Shown: piece by piece, positions 24,001 to 36,119 of the stretch
Layout of the letters: each line of letters starts with the position of its first letter
Position numbering within the stretch: position 1 is the stretch's first letter
Origin: Isoperla grammatica
Taxonomy: Eukaryota; Arthropoda; Insecta; Plecoptera; Perlodidae
DNA length: 64,000 nt
NCBI GenBank assembly: GCA_945910005.1
Contig: OX246740.1
Coordinates: 59,594,646 to 59,658,645, forward strand
Direction: 5' to 3'
Position numbers and translations under genes: made by a program
The notes under the pieces: generated by a model
Databases searched by the model: none
Seen by the model: the letters and a program-made list of their open reading frames with translations, nothing else
What the model was told of the DNA's origin: nothing

Positions 24001-27000
24001 ACCCAATAGTGTTATATAGGTTCCTAGAGAGGGTCTGTAAGTGATCACAAATACGCGTCCGTTTCGTTCTAGCAGCAATAGTATAGGAGATATACACGAA
24101 AGACGACCCTAGAAGTAACTAGCCTAGCCACCCAATAGTGTTATATGGGTTCCTAGAGAGGGTCTGTAAGTGATCACAAATACGCTTCCGTTTCGTTCTA
24201 GCTGCAATAGTTTAGGAGATATACATGAAGAACATCCCTAGAAGTAACTAGCCTAGCCACCCAATAGTGTTATATGGGTTCCTAGAGAGGGTCTGTAAGT
24301 GACCACAAATACGCGTCCGTTTCGTTCTAGCTGCAATAGTTTAGGAGATATACACGAAGAACATCCCTAGAAGTAACTAGCCTAGCCACCCAATAGTGTT
24401 ATATGGGTTCCTAGAGAGGGTCTGTAAGTGATCACAAATACGCGTCCGTTTCGTTCTAGCAGCAATAGTTTAGGAGATATACACGAAGAACATCCCTAGA
24501 AGTAACTAGCCTAGCCACCTAATAGTGTTATATGGGTTCCTAGAGAGGGTCTGTAAGTGATCACAAATACGCGTCCGTTTCGTTCTAGCAGCAATAGTTT
24601 AGGAGATATACATGAAGAACATCCCTAGAAGTAACTAGCCTAGCCACCCAATAGTGTTATATGGGTTCCTAGAGAGGGTCTGTAAGTGATCACAAATACG
24701 CGTCCGTTTCGTTCTAGCAGCAATAGTTTAGGAGATATACATGAAGAACATCCCTAGAAGTAACTAGTCTAGCCACCCAATAGTGTTATATGGGTTCCTA
24801 GAGAGGGTCTGTAAGTGATCACAAATACGCGTCCGTTTCGTTCTAGCAGCAATAGTTTAGGAGATATACATGAAGAACATCCCTAGAAGTAACTAGCCTA
24901 GCCACCCAATAGTGTTATATAGGTTCCTAGAGAGGGTCTGTAAGTGATCACAAATACGCGTCCGTTTCGTTCTAGCAGCAATAGTATAGGAGATATACAC
25001 GAAGAACATCCCTAGAAGTAACTAGCCTAGCCACCCAATAGTGTTATATGGGTTCCTAGAGAGGGTCTGTAAGTGATCACAAATACGCGTCCGTTTCGTT
25101 CTAGCAGCAATAGTTTAGGAGATATACATGAAGAACATCCCTAGAAGTAACTAGCCTAGCCACCCAATAGTGTTATATAGGTTCCTAGAGAGGGTCTGTA
25201 AGTGATCACAAATACGCGTCCGTTTCGTTCTAGCAGCAATAGTTTAGGAGATATACATGAAGAACATCCCTAGAAGTAACTAGCCTAGCCACCCAATAGT
25301 GTTATATAGGTTCCTAGAGAGGGTCTGTAAGTGATCACAAATACGCGTCCGTTTCGTTCTAGCAGCAATAGTATAGGAGATATACACAAAAGACGACCCT
25401 AGAAGTAACTAGCCTAGCCACCCAATAGTGTTATATGGGTTCCTAGAGAGGGTCTGTAAGTGATCACAAATACGCGTCCGTTTCGTTCTAGCAGCAATAG
25501 TTTAGGAGATATACACGAAGAACATCCCTAGAAGTAACTAGCCTAGCCACCCAATAGTGTTATATGGGTTCCTAGAGAGAGGCTGTAAGTGATCACAAAT
25601 ACGCGTCCGTTTCGTTCTAGCAGCAATAGTATAGGAGATATACACGAAGAACATCCCTAGAAGTAACTAGCCTAGCCACCCAATAGTGTTATATGGGTTC
25701 CTAGAGAGGGTCTGTAAGTGATCACAAATACGCGTCCGTTTCGTTCTAGCTGCAATAGTTTAGGAGATATACACGAAGAACATCCCTAGAAGTAACTAGC
25801 CTAGCCACCCAATAGTGTTATATGGGTTCCTAGAGAGGGTCTGTAAGTGATCACAAATACGCGTCCGTTTCGTTCTAGCAGCAATAGTTTAGGAGATATA
25901 CACGAAGAACATCCCTAGCAGTAACTAGCCTAGCCACCCAATAGTGTTATATGGGTTCCTAGAGAGGGTCTGTAAGTGATCACAAATACGCGTCCGTTTC
26001 GTTCTAGCAGCAATAGTTTAGGAGATATACACGAAGAACATCCCTAGAAGTAACTAGTCTAGCCACCCAATAGTGTTATATGGGTTCCTAGAGAGAGGCT
26101 GTAAGTGATCACAAATACGCGTCCGTTTCGTTCTAGCAGCAATAGTTTAGGAGATATACACGAAGAACATCCCTAGAAGTAACTAGCCTAGCCACCCAAT
26201 AGTGTTATATGGGTTCCTAGAGAGGGTCTGTAAGTGATCACAAATACGCGTCCGTTTCGTTCTAGCAGCAATAGTTTAGGAGATATACACGAAGAACATC
26301 CCTAGAAGTAACTAGCCTAGCCACCCAATAGTGTTATATGGGTTCCTAGAGGGGGTCTGTAAGTGATCACAAATACGCGTCCGTTTCGATCTAGCAGCAA
26401 TAGTTTAGGAGATATACACGAAGAACATCCCTAGCAGTAACTAGCCTAGCCACCCAATAGTGTTATATGGGTTCCTAGAGAGGGTCTGTAAGTGATCACA
26501 AATACGCGTCCGTTTCGTTCTAGCAGCAATAGTATAGGAGATATACACGAAAGACGACCCTAGAAGTAACTAGCCTAGCCACCTAATAGTGTTATATGGG
26601 TTCCTAGAGGGGGTCTGTAAGTGATCACAAATACGCGTCCGTTTCGTTCTAGCAGCAATAGTTTAGGAGATATACACGAAGCACGATCCTAGAAGTAACT
26701 AGCCTAGGAACCCAATAGTGTTATATAGGTTCCTAGAGAGGGTCTGTAAGTGATCACAAATACGCGTCCGTTTCGTTCTAGCAGCAATAGTATAGGAGAT
26801 ATACACGAAAGACGACCCTAGAAGTAACTAGCCTAGCCACCCAATAGTGTTATATGGGTTCCTAGAGGGGGTCTGTAAGTGATCACAAATACGCGTCCGT
26901 TTCGTTCTAGCAGCAATAGTATAGGAGATATACACGAATAGCGATCCTAGAAGTAACTAGCCTAGCCACCCAATAGTGTTATATGGGTTCCTAGAGGGGT

Positions 27001-28617
27001 CTGTAAGTGATCACAAATACGCGTCCGTTTCGTTCTAGCTGCAATAGTTTAGGAGATATACACGAAGAACATCCCTAGAAGTAACTAGCCTAGCCACCCA
27101 ATAGTGTTATATGGTTTCCTAGAGAGGGTCTGTAAGTGATCACAAATACGCGTCCGTTTCGTTCTAGCAGCAATAGTATAGGAGATATACACGAATAGCG
27201 ATCCTAGAAGTAACTAGCCTAGCCACCCAATAGTGTTATATGGGTTCCTAGAGGGGGTCTGTAAGTGATCACAAATACGCGTCCGTTTCGTTCTAGCAGC
27301 AATAGTATAGGAGATATACACGAATAGCGATCCTAGAAGTAACTAGCCTAGCCACCCAATAGTGTTATATGGGTTCCTAGAGAGGGTCTGTAAGTGATCA
27401 CAAATACGCGTCCGTTTCGTTCTAGCTGCAATAGTTTAGGAGATATACATGAAGAACATCCCTAGAAGTAACTAGCCTAGCCACCCAATAGTGTTATATG
27501 GGTTCCTAGAGAGGGTCTGTAAGTGATCACAAATACGCGTCCGTTTCGTTCTAGCAGCAATAGTTTAGGAGATATACACGAAGAACATCCCTAGAAGTAA
27601 CTAGCCTAGCCACCCAATAGTGTTATATGGGTTCCTAGAGAGGGTCTGTAAGTGATCACAAATACGCGTCCGTTTCGTTCTAGCAGCAATAGTATAGGAG
27701 ATATACACGAAGAACATCCCTAGAAGTAACTAGCCTAGCCACCCAATAGTGTTATATGGGTTCCTAGAGAGGGTCTGTAAGTGATCACAAATACGCGTCC
27801 GTTTCGTTCTAGCTGCAATAGTTTAGGAGATATACACGAAGAACATCCCTAGAAGTAACTAGCCTAGCCACCCAATAGTGTTATATGGGTTCCTAGAGAG
27901 GGTCTGTAAGTGATCACAAATACGCGTCCGTTTCGTTCTAGCTGCAATAGTTTAGGAGATATACACGAAGAACATCCCTAGAAGTAACTAGCCTAGCCAC
28001 CCAATAGTGTTATATGGGTTCCTAGAGACGGTCTGTAAGTGATCACAAATACGCGTCCGTTTCGTTCTAGCTGCAATAGTTTAGGAGATATACACGAAGA
28101 ACATCCCTAGAAGTAACTAGCCTAGCCACCCAATAGTGTTATATGGGTTCCTAGAGGGGGTCTGTAAGTGATCACAAATACGCGTCCGTTTCGTTCTAGC
28201 TGCAATAGTTTAGGAGATATACACGAAGAACATCCCTAGAAGTAACTAGCCTAGCCACCCAATAGTGTTATATGGGTTCCTAGAGAGGGTCTGTAAGTGA
28301 TCACAAATACGCGTCCGTTTCGTTCTAGCAGCAATAGTTTAGGAGATATAACGAAAAATGATCCTAGAAGTAACTAGCCTAGGCACCCAATAGTGTTATA
28401 TAGGTTCCTAGAGAGGGTCTGTAAGTGATCACAAATAAGCGTCCGTTTTGTTCTAGCAGCAAAAGTTTAGGAGATATACATGAAAAACGACCCTAGAAGT
28501 AACTAGCCTAGGAACCCAATAGTGTTATATGGGTTCTTAGAGAGGGTCTGTAAGTGATCACAAATACGCGTCCGTTTCGTTCTAGCAGCAATAGTTTAGG
28601 AGATATAACGAAAAATG
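21018..28617. repeat. 129-bp satellite, about 59 units with a 10-unit higher-order repeat
   Basis: Units begin agtaactagcctagccaccc and end near catccctaga. Spacing is very regular at 129 bp (first starts at 21018 and 21147). Stop codons occur in all frames, so it is not coding. Marker variants recur at fixed distance: cacctaatag at about 22580 and 23871, the ctagcagtaac variant at about 22433 and 23723, and gtgaccac at about 23010 and 24300, each 1,290 bp or 10 units apart. The cluster recurs again near 26580, 21 units later. The last three or four units are more diverged, as expected at an array edge. Confidence 0.95.
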
Positions 28618-28640
28618 AATGTAGAGGAATCATTATGTGT

Positions 28641-28686
28641 TACCAAAGATTACAAACTAGTTAACTCTAGTTTGTAATCTTTGGTA
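28641..28686. repeat. Perfect 20-bp inverted repeat at the satellite edge
   Basis: Arms at 28641-28660 (TACCAAAGATTACAAACTAG) and 28667-28686 are exact reverse complements with a 6-nt loop. The hairpin starts 24 bp after the last recognisable satellite unit. It could be a transposon scar or a foldback element; no flanking duplication was recognised. Confidence 0.8.
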
Positions 28687-29367
28687 TTACTTAACCTTAT
28701 CCTTACCTCTGCTTTTATTACTATGGCTACACAAAGTAGGATTGTCAAAGTAGGATTGGATTATACACTTTTACTATCACTGCCTTTAGGTAAGAATGAT
28801 ATTTACTATTTGAACATTGCTTCTTGTTATGCTATTGTTAAATGTATAATATAATTGAATCATTATAGTCAATTGCTTATTTTGTAATTATTCTTATTAC
28901 TTAAACTTACTACTTATACTATGTCATGATATCTGCAATGTAATTTCAATGTAAGATTGTTATATTATTGTTTTAGCCTGTATATTTGACATAATTATGT
29001 ATTAATCTCTAGGTTTTTTGCTTGACTGTGTCCATTCATATACAATGTACTATGTCTACGGAATGAAAATAAATATAAATACTAGTAAGTGTGTTAGTGA
29101 AATGCTCATTGCCTTCACCTTCCCCTCACTGCTCTGTGGGCGTACTAAAGATTCCCTTAGTTTGACGCTCCCCTGCTCCCCACCATCGCTACGTGACCAC
29201 CCCTTACCCCCGTGACAACCGGGCAATCATGTCTTATTTATTTATTTTTATATTCTAGTATTTATTAATCAATAATATTTGTTATGCGCCCAGCATAACA
29301 TTGAAAATGTGGTGGTGGTCACAATACTATGGGTGGAGCTTCAAACTGTGTAAGTATCTGCATAGTT
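28687..29367. other. AT-rich intergenic segment, no gene seen
   Basis: Single-copy AT-rich sequence. The short open frames here lack codon structure and splice context, and no domain was recognised. Confidence 0.5.
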
Positions 29368-29607
29368 GGTTGCCTACCGCTGTCAAGCCAGGCGCACCGT
29401 CCAGTGGCGCTAGCGGCGGAGAGAGGAACCACTACACACACCGTGCGGGTTGCCTACCGCTGTCAAGCCAGGCGCACCGTCCAGTGACGCTAGCGGCGGA
29501 GAGAGGAACCACCACACACACCGTGCGGGTTGCCTAGCCGCGTCAAGCCAGGCGCACCGTCCAGTGGCGCTAGCGGCGGAGAGAGGAACCACCACACACA
29601 CTTCACG
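29368..29607. repeat. 80-bp GC-rich tandem repeat, three units
   Basis: Units start at 29368, 29448 and 29528, each beginning ggttgcct. They differ at a few positions (tggcgc or tgacgc; ctaccgct or ctagccgc). The block is GC-rich within AT-rich surroundings. It is open on both strands, but the periodic frames look incidental. Confidence 0.85.
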
Positions 29608-31329
29608 CGGTGGTCTGAGCTTCGACCACCGGTTAAGACATTATGATTCATGGTTCCTATTATAATATAAAATGCAGCAAGGCTGGTAGGACCCGAGATA
29701 ATAAAAGACTAATCGGTCACTGTTACAATTTATTTATTTAATTGTCCGCTTTAATAACTTCTTTTTCAAACTTTTTATCCGCGTCCCAATTAAGGCATAT
29801 TATGCCACGTATCGTACTCTAAGATAACGTATGTACCGATATAGGTCGTAAAATATCTCTAAGGGGTCAGATTCAAGTAGATGACAGTAGATAGATGCTG
29901 AGTAGAACAAGTAGAAACTAATGAGATTGAGACTAGCTTGTGATTGTTTTGAGGGAGGGAGAGGGGGCTACCCCCCCCCCCCCCCCGGCACTGCACCACT
30001 TCGATTCCCTGAGCGACGAGCAACGAGCATATCGACTCTACTTGTTATTCATGGTATGAACAACATCAAAATTCACACCAGGTTTACATCTAGTTTATTG
30101 TTTTGCCGATAGGGCTTACTGGAACGAGCACGATCGGTGGGGGGGGGGGTGGGGGGGGGGGGGTGATGATGTAGCAGGTGCGGTTGTGGCAACCGAGCTC
30201 TAGCCCGCTCCATTCATACACATTTGATAACATTTAATAATGTTAAAACTATTAACGGCAAATGGGAGATGTCCCGGGTTAGAAGATGAGTTCATGTGGT
30301 GTTTGTACCTAATTAATGGTTGCATGGATGTACGGATAATGGATCATGGATCCATGACTACAACCGAAAGTGTTTGCAAGGTTAGCGGAATGTCTCGCCA
30401 ACTCCAATGATTCTTTTTGTGATTGTGAGCCCAAATATCGATGGTTTTAGAAACTGATGGTATAATTGGATTTAAAATGTACCGAAGATTACGATCTAAT
30501 GATAAAAAATTTCAAAATCTCAAAAAAGCAGTTTTGATATCTAAGTATATACCCTTTATGAATTTTCAAAATTGCATGCGGCCCCAAATTAGCTGACAAT
30601 GTGCCAAATGAAAGACCTCATCCAGAGAATGCTAAATAAATGACTTTGACATCATATGTTGATAACACAGGTCCCATGCAGTGTGGTGCCCATACATCAT
30701 CATACCGCAGATAACACAGCAGGAATCTAGGCCACAATGACAGCGATTATCTTCATTAATACGCTGCATTTAATTGCACCAACTGATGCGACGTGGCTGA
30801 GATAATGAGACTTGTGGAAGTGAACTTTGACGTCAGTTATTTGTTTTATGCGCGAGGTTGAATTACGCAACAAGTAAACGCGACGTTCTGGAATAACATA
30901 TTGTAGTAATAACTTATGTTGTACAACATTTGAAACATAAATCTGTGTTGATATACTCTCTCTCAACCACAACTCTAATCTATTAAAACATTACAACAAT
31001 CAACAACCCGTCGAATTAATCTCAAACATTCCTGATAACTCTTATGTTTGTTGTTGTCAAAGTATTGTTATTACTTATTATTACACCCTGTTTGTTAAAA
31101 TCACTGTTGTATTTACAAATCGAAAGGATAAAACCCACTGTATATAACCTAAAATGCATCTTTGATTATTATCATTGCCACTTCTTAACTTAGAATATGA
31201 AACATTTGTACTAAGTAACGCTATTCACGTGTGTACCATATGTATTGTAGATCTAAGAAATAATAAAAATAAACACGAATAAAACTGTGTAACAGTTTCT
31301 TCTGTGTTCCTTCTGTGCTCCTTCATCTG
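29608..31329. other. Intergenic DNA with homopolymer tracts
   Basis: No gene recognised. It contains a poly-C run of about 16 at 29971-29986 and a nearly continuous G tract at 30137-30162 interrupted by single T residues. The remainder is AT-rich. Confidence 0.5.
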
Positions 31330-31835
31330 GTATCCCTTAGCTTAGAGATCCCATCGTTCCCCGGGTTGAATGCGGGAGGTCGCCGGTTCGATACCTGTCA
31401 CCGACAATCCTGACTGAAGGCTTTTTCCGCCGTCACAAGGCGAATGCTGGGAGTGAGGCCTAATAACAGCCCTCGGACTTTCATGTCCAACTACCCAAAC
31501 ACCCTAATATACATAGTCACATAGTCATACACATAGTCAGTAGTAGTGTAATAGTCATTGTCATAGTCACATGAAGGGGGGGAACATCTGATAAAGCAGC
31601 ATTTCCACCCACGAACCATTATTACATTACATGTAATTATTATTGTTTCAATGCAAGTTGTTACTGGTGCAAGTACTGGTACAGGTAGACATAGACAGTT
31701 TTACCAGCTGATGACAGTTATTGTGATGGATTGAGAGAGGCTGGCCATCCAATACATCAAACAGGGATGAAAGAACCCGAGGTCATGTGACTTTACGGTT
31801 GAGTACGTCGTTAAACACCAAGTAATAAAAGTAAA
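31330..31835 (+). mobile_element. Candidate tRNA-derived SINE
   Basis: A pol III B-box-like motif (GGTTCGATACC) lies at about 31384 inside a tRNA-like 3' half. The right part (about 31796-31822) reads acggttgagtacgtcgttaaacaccaa, in two pieces typical of SINE bodies from marine invertebrates, and ends in an A-rich tail. The A box is weak and no target duplication was identified, so the boundaries are approximate. Confidence 0.4.
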
Positions 31836-32855
31836 GGGATGAAAGAAACAAACTAATTTACTCCCGCTAGTTTTTTTGCGGGTTTTGAGGTGGGGCCCAC
31901 AAAATGGTTACCGGGTCCAGAGCTGTAAAAACACTACGCCAAGATCATTTGGAGTAACTTCTCGTCTGGAGATGTTTTTCTTTAGCTTACATCGAATTGT
32001 GTTCTCAACAATTCTGAGTCCTCTTCGCAACTCATCAACCGCAACCCAAGCATCGCCCAACACAGTCGTCGCACAGGCTAGTACATTAGGATTAGACGAT
32101 TTAGGTAGTCCATTACTTGTTCGAAACACCATCGCTCATAAAAAAAAGAAGTCAGCTCGGACCCTCAGCCCGTCTCCTCAGATAGGCCTACATGGGAGTG
32201 TGTTTGCAAATACAACTCAACTCAAGGTCTGATAATATTGCGCAGCTAGGCAGCGACGAATCAGAAGACGGATTGAAACGAAAACAGCAATCAGCTAAAA
32301 AGATAGGCCTAGAGGTGCAACTCACCCTTGTCGACATCTCCCCCTGCGTGTGAGTAGGACGAGGTGACGTCATGCAATACAGTCTAGTGAGCAGCGCTTG
32401 GCGCCAATCTGAGCACTGAGCACTGAGCAGCCTTTGAACTTGATCACAACGTCTTGAATCGTGAGAAACTGGTTCTCGAAGCTATTTCCTATTCAAGTCT
32501 TAGTGTCTGGGTATTCCGCTAGGCGGCATGGCGCTAATCTGGGAGGCTCATCGAGACGATGTGAGGGGAGCTACTACAGGCCCATGCTGCCGACAAGCAG
32601 TCTCAGGCGGTAGCGCTAAGCTGGGAGGCACATCCATCACTACCTACCGGCTTTATGCGACGAGGTTCATCTAGACGATCATAGCGGAGTTTCTTCAGGC
32701 CGACAAGCAGTCTCAGGCAGTATAGGATGTCTGTTGGATTCATTGACAGGCTACCGGGATAACTCATTTCTCTTCCCACAAAATAGTTTAGGAACAGTGT
32801 GAGCTATACAAGTAAAAGCGATCACAAACTCTATACCGATACGTTATTCACTTGT
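31836..32855. other. Intergenic DNA with a diverged duplicated segment
   Basis: No convincing gene. Between about 32515 and 32735 two imperfect copies of a roughly 100-bp segment can be seen: 'gcgcta..ctgggaggc', 'catc.agacgat' and 'gccgacaagcagtctcaggc' each occur twice. The open frame at 31876-32232 has no recognisable domain. Confidence 0.4.
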
Positions 32856-32861
32856 AGTCTC

Positions 32862-33010
32862 TGTAACGCGGTTGTGGCGCAGGTAAGCGTACTGCACCAA
32901 GCACGTGGGTGGGTTCGAATCCCGCATAAGGTAATGGGTTTTTTGTAACTGTCCTCCACCTCTCATCGTCTCGATTAGCATGATTGCAATAATGGATGCG
33001 TAAACTATCA
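32862..33010 (+). mobile_element. tRNA-derived SINE-like element
   Basis: An A-box-like GTGGCGCAGGTAAGC and a perfect B box GGTTCGAATCC (about 32923) are spaced as in tRNA. The flanks do not form an acceptor stem, so this is a SINE head rather than a tRNA gene. The body contains ctcatcgtctcgattagc; a diverged match, ctcatcgtctcaaatagc, occurs at about 62873, indicating a dispersed family. Confidence 0.6.
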
Positions 33011-33012
33011 AG

Positions 33013-33504
33013 AATCATCGAAAATAAATGCCAAGTGTGAAGTGTGTACCAAGTGTGTATATAGAATAATATGCGATTCAAATTTGTTTAAATTAAATAG
33101 AATATGAATATGATGCACTTCTGTCCACCGTACAAGTACAAACTACACGCGCTTCAACCCTAAATAACAAAATTCTCTGGAAGATCGTGTTTTTCAAGAC
33201 ACTGACGATCAATCACAACGCACAGGCAATAACTCTGTAGATTCCAAATAACTTCCATTCATTAAAATTTGTTCCAAATTTTGAGCACAAATTTTAAAAC
33301 GTTTGTTTTTATTTTTTCCCGGAAGAATGCGACAGATGTCAACGTTCTCAAATCTTTTTTTTGTCGCGCCGAACTTATTTGATTTTAACTTGCATCAATC
33401 GTTCTATTGGGATATGTCATCTCACAGCTGATTCGCTGAAACTCGTCGCACATCTCGCTGCAGCCAATGAAATGCGAGTGTGTTTCCACTCTGCGCCGAA
33501 CGTT
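33013..33504. other. Intergenic segment, nothing recognised
   Basis: Single-copy AT-rich sequence up to the target duplication of the hAT element. No gene or repeat recognised. Confidence 0.4.
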
Positions 33505-33512
33505 AACACAAA

Positions 33513-34782
33513 CAGGGTTGCCAGATTGGGCGGTTTACCGCCGATTGGGCTACTCGACTCAAACTATTGGCGGGTAAAATTATCATTTCGCTCTTGGCGC
33601 CAATTGGGCTCTATTCCTACTTGTACTGGCGGTTTTTGGGCTGGTAAAACTGTCAAACGCCAAATAATAAAAATAAAAATACGCCAAAATAATTACATAT
33701 AATATAAATGCATGTAAATCTATCATGAGGTGCTTAAAAATATAATATGTGGGTATACGGCCCCTGCACACTCTGCGCAAGCCCCGCCCGTCTTACGGCC
33801 CGCCTACGACATGCGTTTTTTGTACACTAAAATGAAAGAATAACTGACTGAAGAAGAGGGGATTACCCGGGGCTGGGGATTACCCATAAACCTATAAAAC
33901 GTGTCAACTTGACTTGACAATGGGAAAATTCGAAAAATACACCAAAAAGTATAAAAGAGATTGGGAGGATTTACCGGAATTCAAAGGTAGGCTTAGTTCA
34001 CATTTTCCCATCTCAAGTATTTTTTTTTTATTTTTTTTATTTTGAATTTATGGTTTATAGGCATGCCTAGCATAGAGCATATTATAGGTTATAGTTATTT
34101 ATTTAGTAACGAAAAGTCCTCACGAAGGGCATTTTGTACTGTTTGTGCCTATGGTATTGTTATGATACTTACGTGATAAATGGTTTCAAATTTAATTAAT
34201 ATGTCAATATTCTTATTAATAGCCGTATGCAATATGCATGCAATATGTTCAATAAATACGTATGATTTAAGGTGTACTACATAATCTTTTCCTTTAAATC
34301 TGCCACAACTCACATTCCATTTGTCTTTTTAATTATAAGTAAGTATAATAATTGGACATTTCATTGTGCTATAATGATACGTCTTTACAACTTTATTTTT
34401 TCATGTTATGTGTGTACAATGTAATGTAATAGCTTCCAAATGTTCTATACTGTGCATACGCGCATCCAAAACTTATTGTGTAAATCAACTTCGCACGCTA
34501 GCTGGTGAGCGACGTTCACGACAGCCAAATCATGTAGGCCTAATAGATTTTGCAGACTATAGATTTAAAGACGGACAATGCGAGATAAGAGGGCGAGTTT
34601 TGTCTGGCAGTAAAAAGTGTTAAAAACTCGCACCGTTCATTTACGAAACTACGCGGGTAATAGTCACTGTAGGGTTTAGGCTTATATTTCCGTGTATCAA
34701 ATGTAATAAATGTATTGGCGCTTTTGGGCGTTTTTGAAACGAGCCACTGGCGCGCTCTTCTACTGAACATCTGGCAACCCTG
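33513..34782 (+). mobile_element. hAT-type DNA transposon, internally deleted (1.27 kb)
   Basis: Terminal inverted repeats CAGGGTTGCCAGAT (33513) and ATCTGGCAACCCTG (ends 34782) are exact. They are flanked by a perfect 8-bp target duplication, AACACAAA, at 33505-33512 and 34783-34790. An 8-bp duplication and CAGGG ends are hallmarks of hAT elements. Subterminal ggcgcc/ggcggt motifs occur near both ends. At 1.27 kb it is too short for a full transposase, and only a putative first exon remains. Its right end lies 136 bp upstream of the SKA2 start codon. Confidence 0.85.
33920..33986 (+). pseudogene. Putative first coding exon left inside the hAT element
   Basis: An ATG at 33920 opens 22 codons rich in Lys, Tyr and Trp (starts MGKFEKYTKKYKRDWE, ends LPEFK) and stops at a good donor, AAAG|GTAGGC. 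Short N-terminal exons of this kind occur in hAT-related zinc-finger transposases. No downstream exon was found within the element, so it is read as a relic. The family assignment is inference. Confidence 0.4.
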
Positions 34783-34917
34783 AACACAAACAACACTCAA
34801 CACATTTCAGAGGTACTGGTCGATGACAGCCGCCTTCAGTGCGTTTGGTTTCTTCACTAAATATTATCTAATTCTGGTACAGAATCCTTGATTTTCATCT
34901 TGATATTCCGCATCATA

Positions 34918-36119
34918 ATGGAAACAGCTCTCGATACATTGGAACAAACAGTAAGTTCTGTTTTCCCTTAACGTGTAAATCCAAATATTACTTTCACTTG
35001 AGAATGGGCGGGAGTTGGTTTACCCTTCCATAGCTCGGTATCTGCTAGGCCCTAGGCCTAATACCTGCCGATTTTATTTGTCACAGGTCCAAAAGACGGA
35101 TTCTCGACTAGATTTAATAGCACATAAGTTGGGCCAGTATGAAAAAGAGTTTATTGAAGCGGGCAACGAAGAACTGAGTACCGAGGTAAGTTTCCTCCAA
35201 GTTGGCAGGGGTGTGGCGAAAGTCCTAGGGCCTAGGCCTAGGCTAGGGCCTAATGCATTTAGGCATATTTGTACATATTGTTTAGACTAGCTAAGACTGT
35301 GCCTTAAACCTAGGATTCTAGCTAGGGCCTAGGCCCAGTTTTGAGTTCTGTGTAGAATTATTGAAGAGACTTGCACGGATGAGATATCGTAACAGACCTT
35401 CCCAACAAAAATCAAGAAATCATTCTTTGTTGGATTAGGCCAGTAGGCTACATTATGTTGAGACAAATTCTTGTGTAGGCCTACTGCTCATAATTTTGAC
35501 AAGCTGCACTTATTCATGCTGTCGCCTAGACAGAGTTTGTGGATTTAAAGCACGCTCTACAATCACGCAGTGCAATGGAAACGGTAACGCAATGTTTACA
35601 TATGTTTTTGTGTATGTAGCATACACAATTCCTTTCTTGCTTCCATGTCCTGGGAAGGAGAACGAAAAAGACGACGAATTTGACAATTTATGTCTTTTCT
35701 CGTTGTCAAGGGCAGTGAGCACACGTCATTCATAGTTATCCCCTAGCTCATTGGAAAACTATTGTTTCTATAGTTGCCCCAAAACAACGTTGGTACTGGT
35801 ACTGGGTATTGGCCAACCAGCGATCAGTTTTCTGGTGAATCATTATGTTCGTATGTGTGTAACTTGCTAGTGCCACAGCCCACAGCAAATAGTAGGCCTA
35901 CGCTACTATTATTCTGTTTCTCTAAAGGTTTCGGTGTTGAAGCTTCTGCATGGCGTCAACCAGATGAAAGAAGAGTACGAGAACCTGAAGCGCGAGATCG
36001 AGGAAGTGCAAGAACTCCAGAAACAGTTAACCAGCTCGCTTCGGCTCCAGATGAAGCAGGTCCACGGAAGGTTCGAAGCTTTGCGAGAAAAAATTACTGC
36101 TGGTAGCCTGCCTAATTGA
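34918..36119 (+). CDS. ska2: Spindle and kinetochore-associated protein 2 (SKA2), three exons
   Basis: Exons 34918-34950, 35087-35185 and 35928-36119, all phase 0, with donors GTAAGT and GTAAGT and acceptors CACAG and TAAAG; 107 residues, against about 121 in human SKA2. It begins METALDTLEQT, continues VQKTDSRLDLIAHKLGQYEK and ends in a long helix (VLKLLHGVNQMKEEYENL) ending at Asn-stop. An all-helical coiled-coil protein with the early helix QKxxSxLDxIxxxLxxYE and the L(L)xxVxxxKxxYxxL motif fits the SKA2/FAM33A family. Known role: SKA2 dimerises with SKA1 and SKA3 through coiled coils in the Ska complex, which couples kinetochores to microtubule ends in mitosis. An hAT element sits just upstream, in what should be promoter DNA. 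Confidence 0.85.

Noticed and set aside
21018..28617. CRISPR array
   Set aside because: Units are contiguous 129-bp copies with no distinct spacers, in an intron-bearing eukaryotic genome.
32862..32945. Functional tRNA gene
   Set aside because: A and B boxes are present, but no acceptor stem forms and no anticodon arm is clear; it fits a SINE head.
33361..33702. Plus-strand frame of 113 residues
   Set aside because: It crosses the left end and target duplication of the hAT element and has no recognisable domain.
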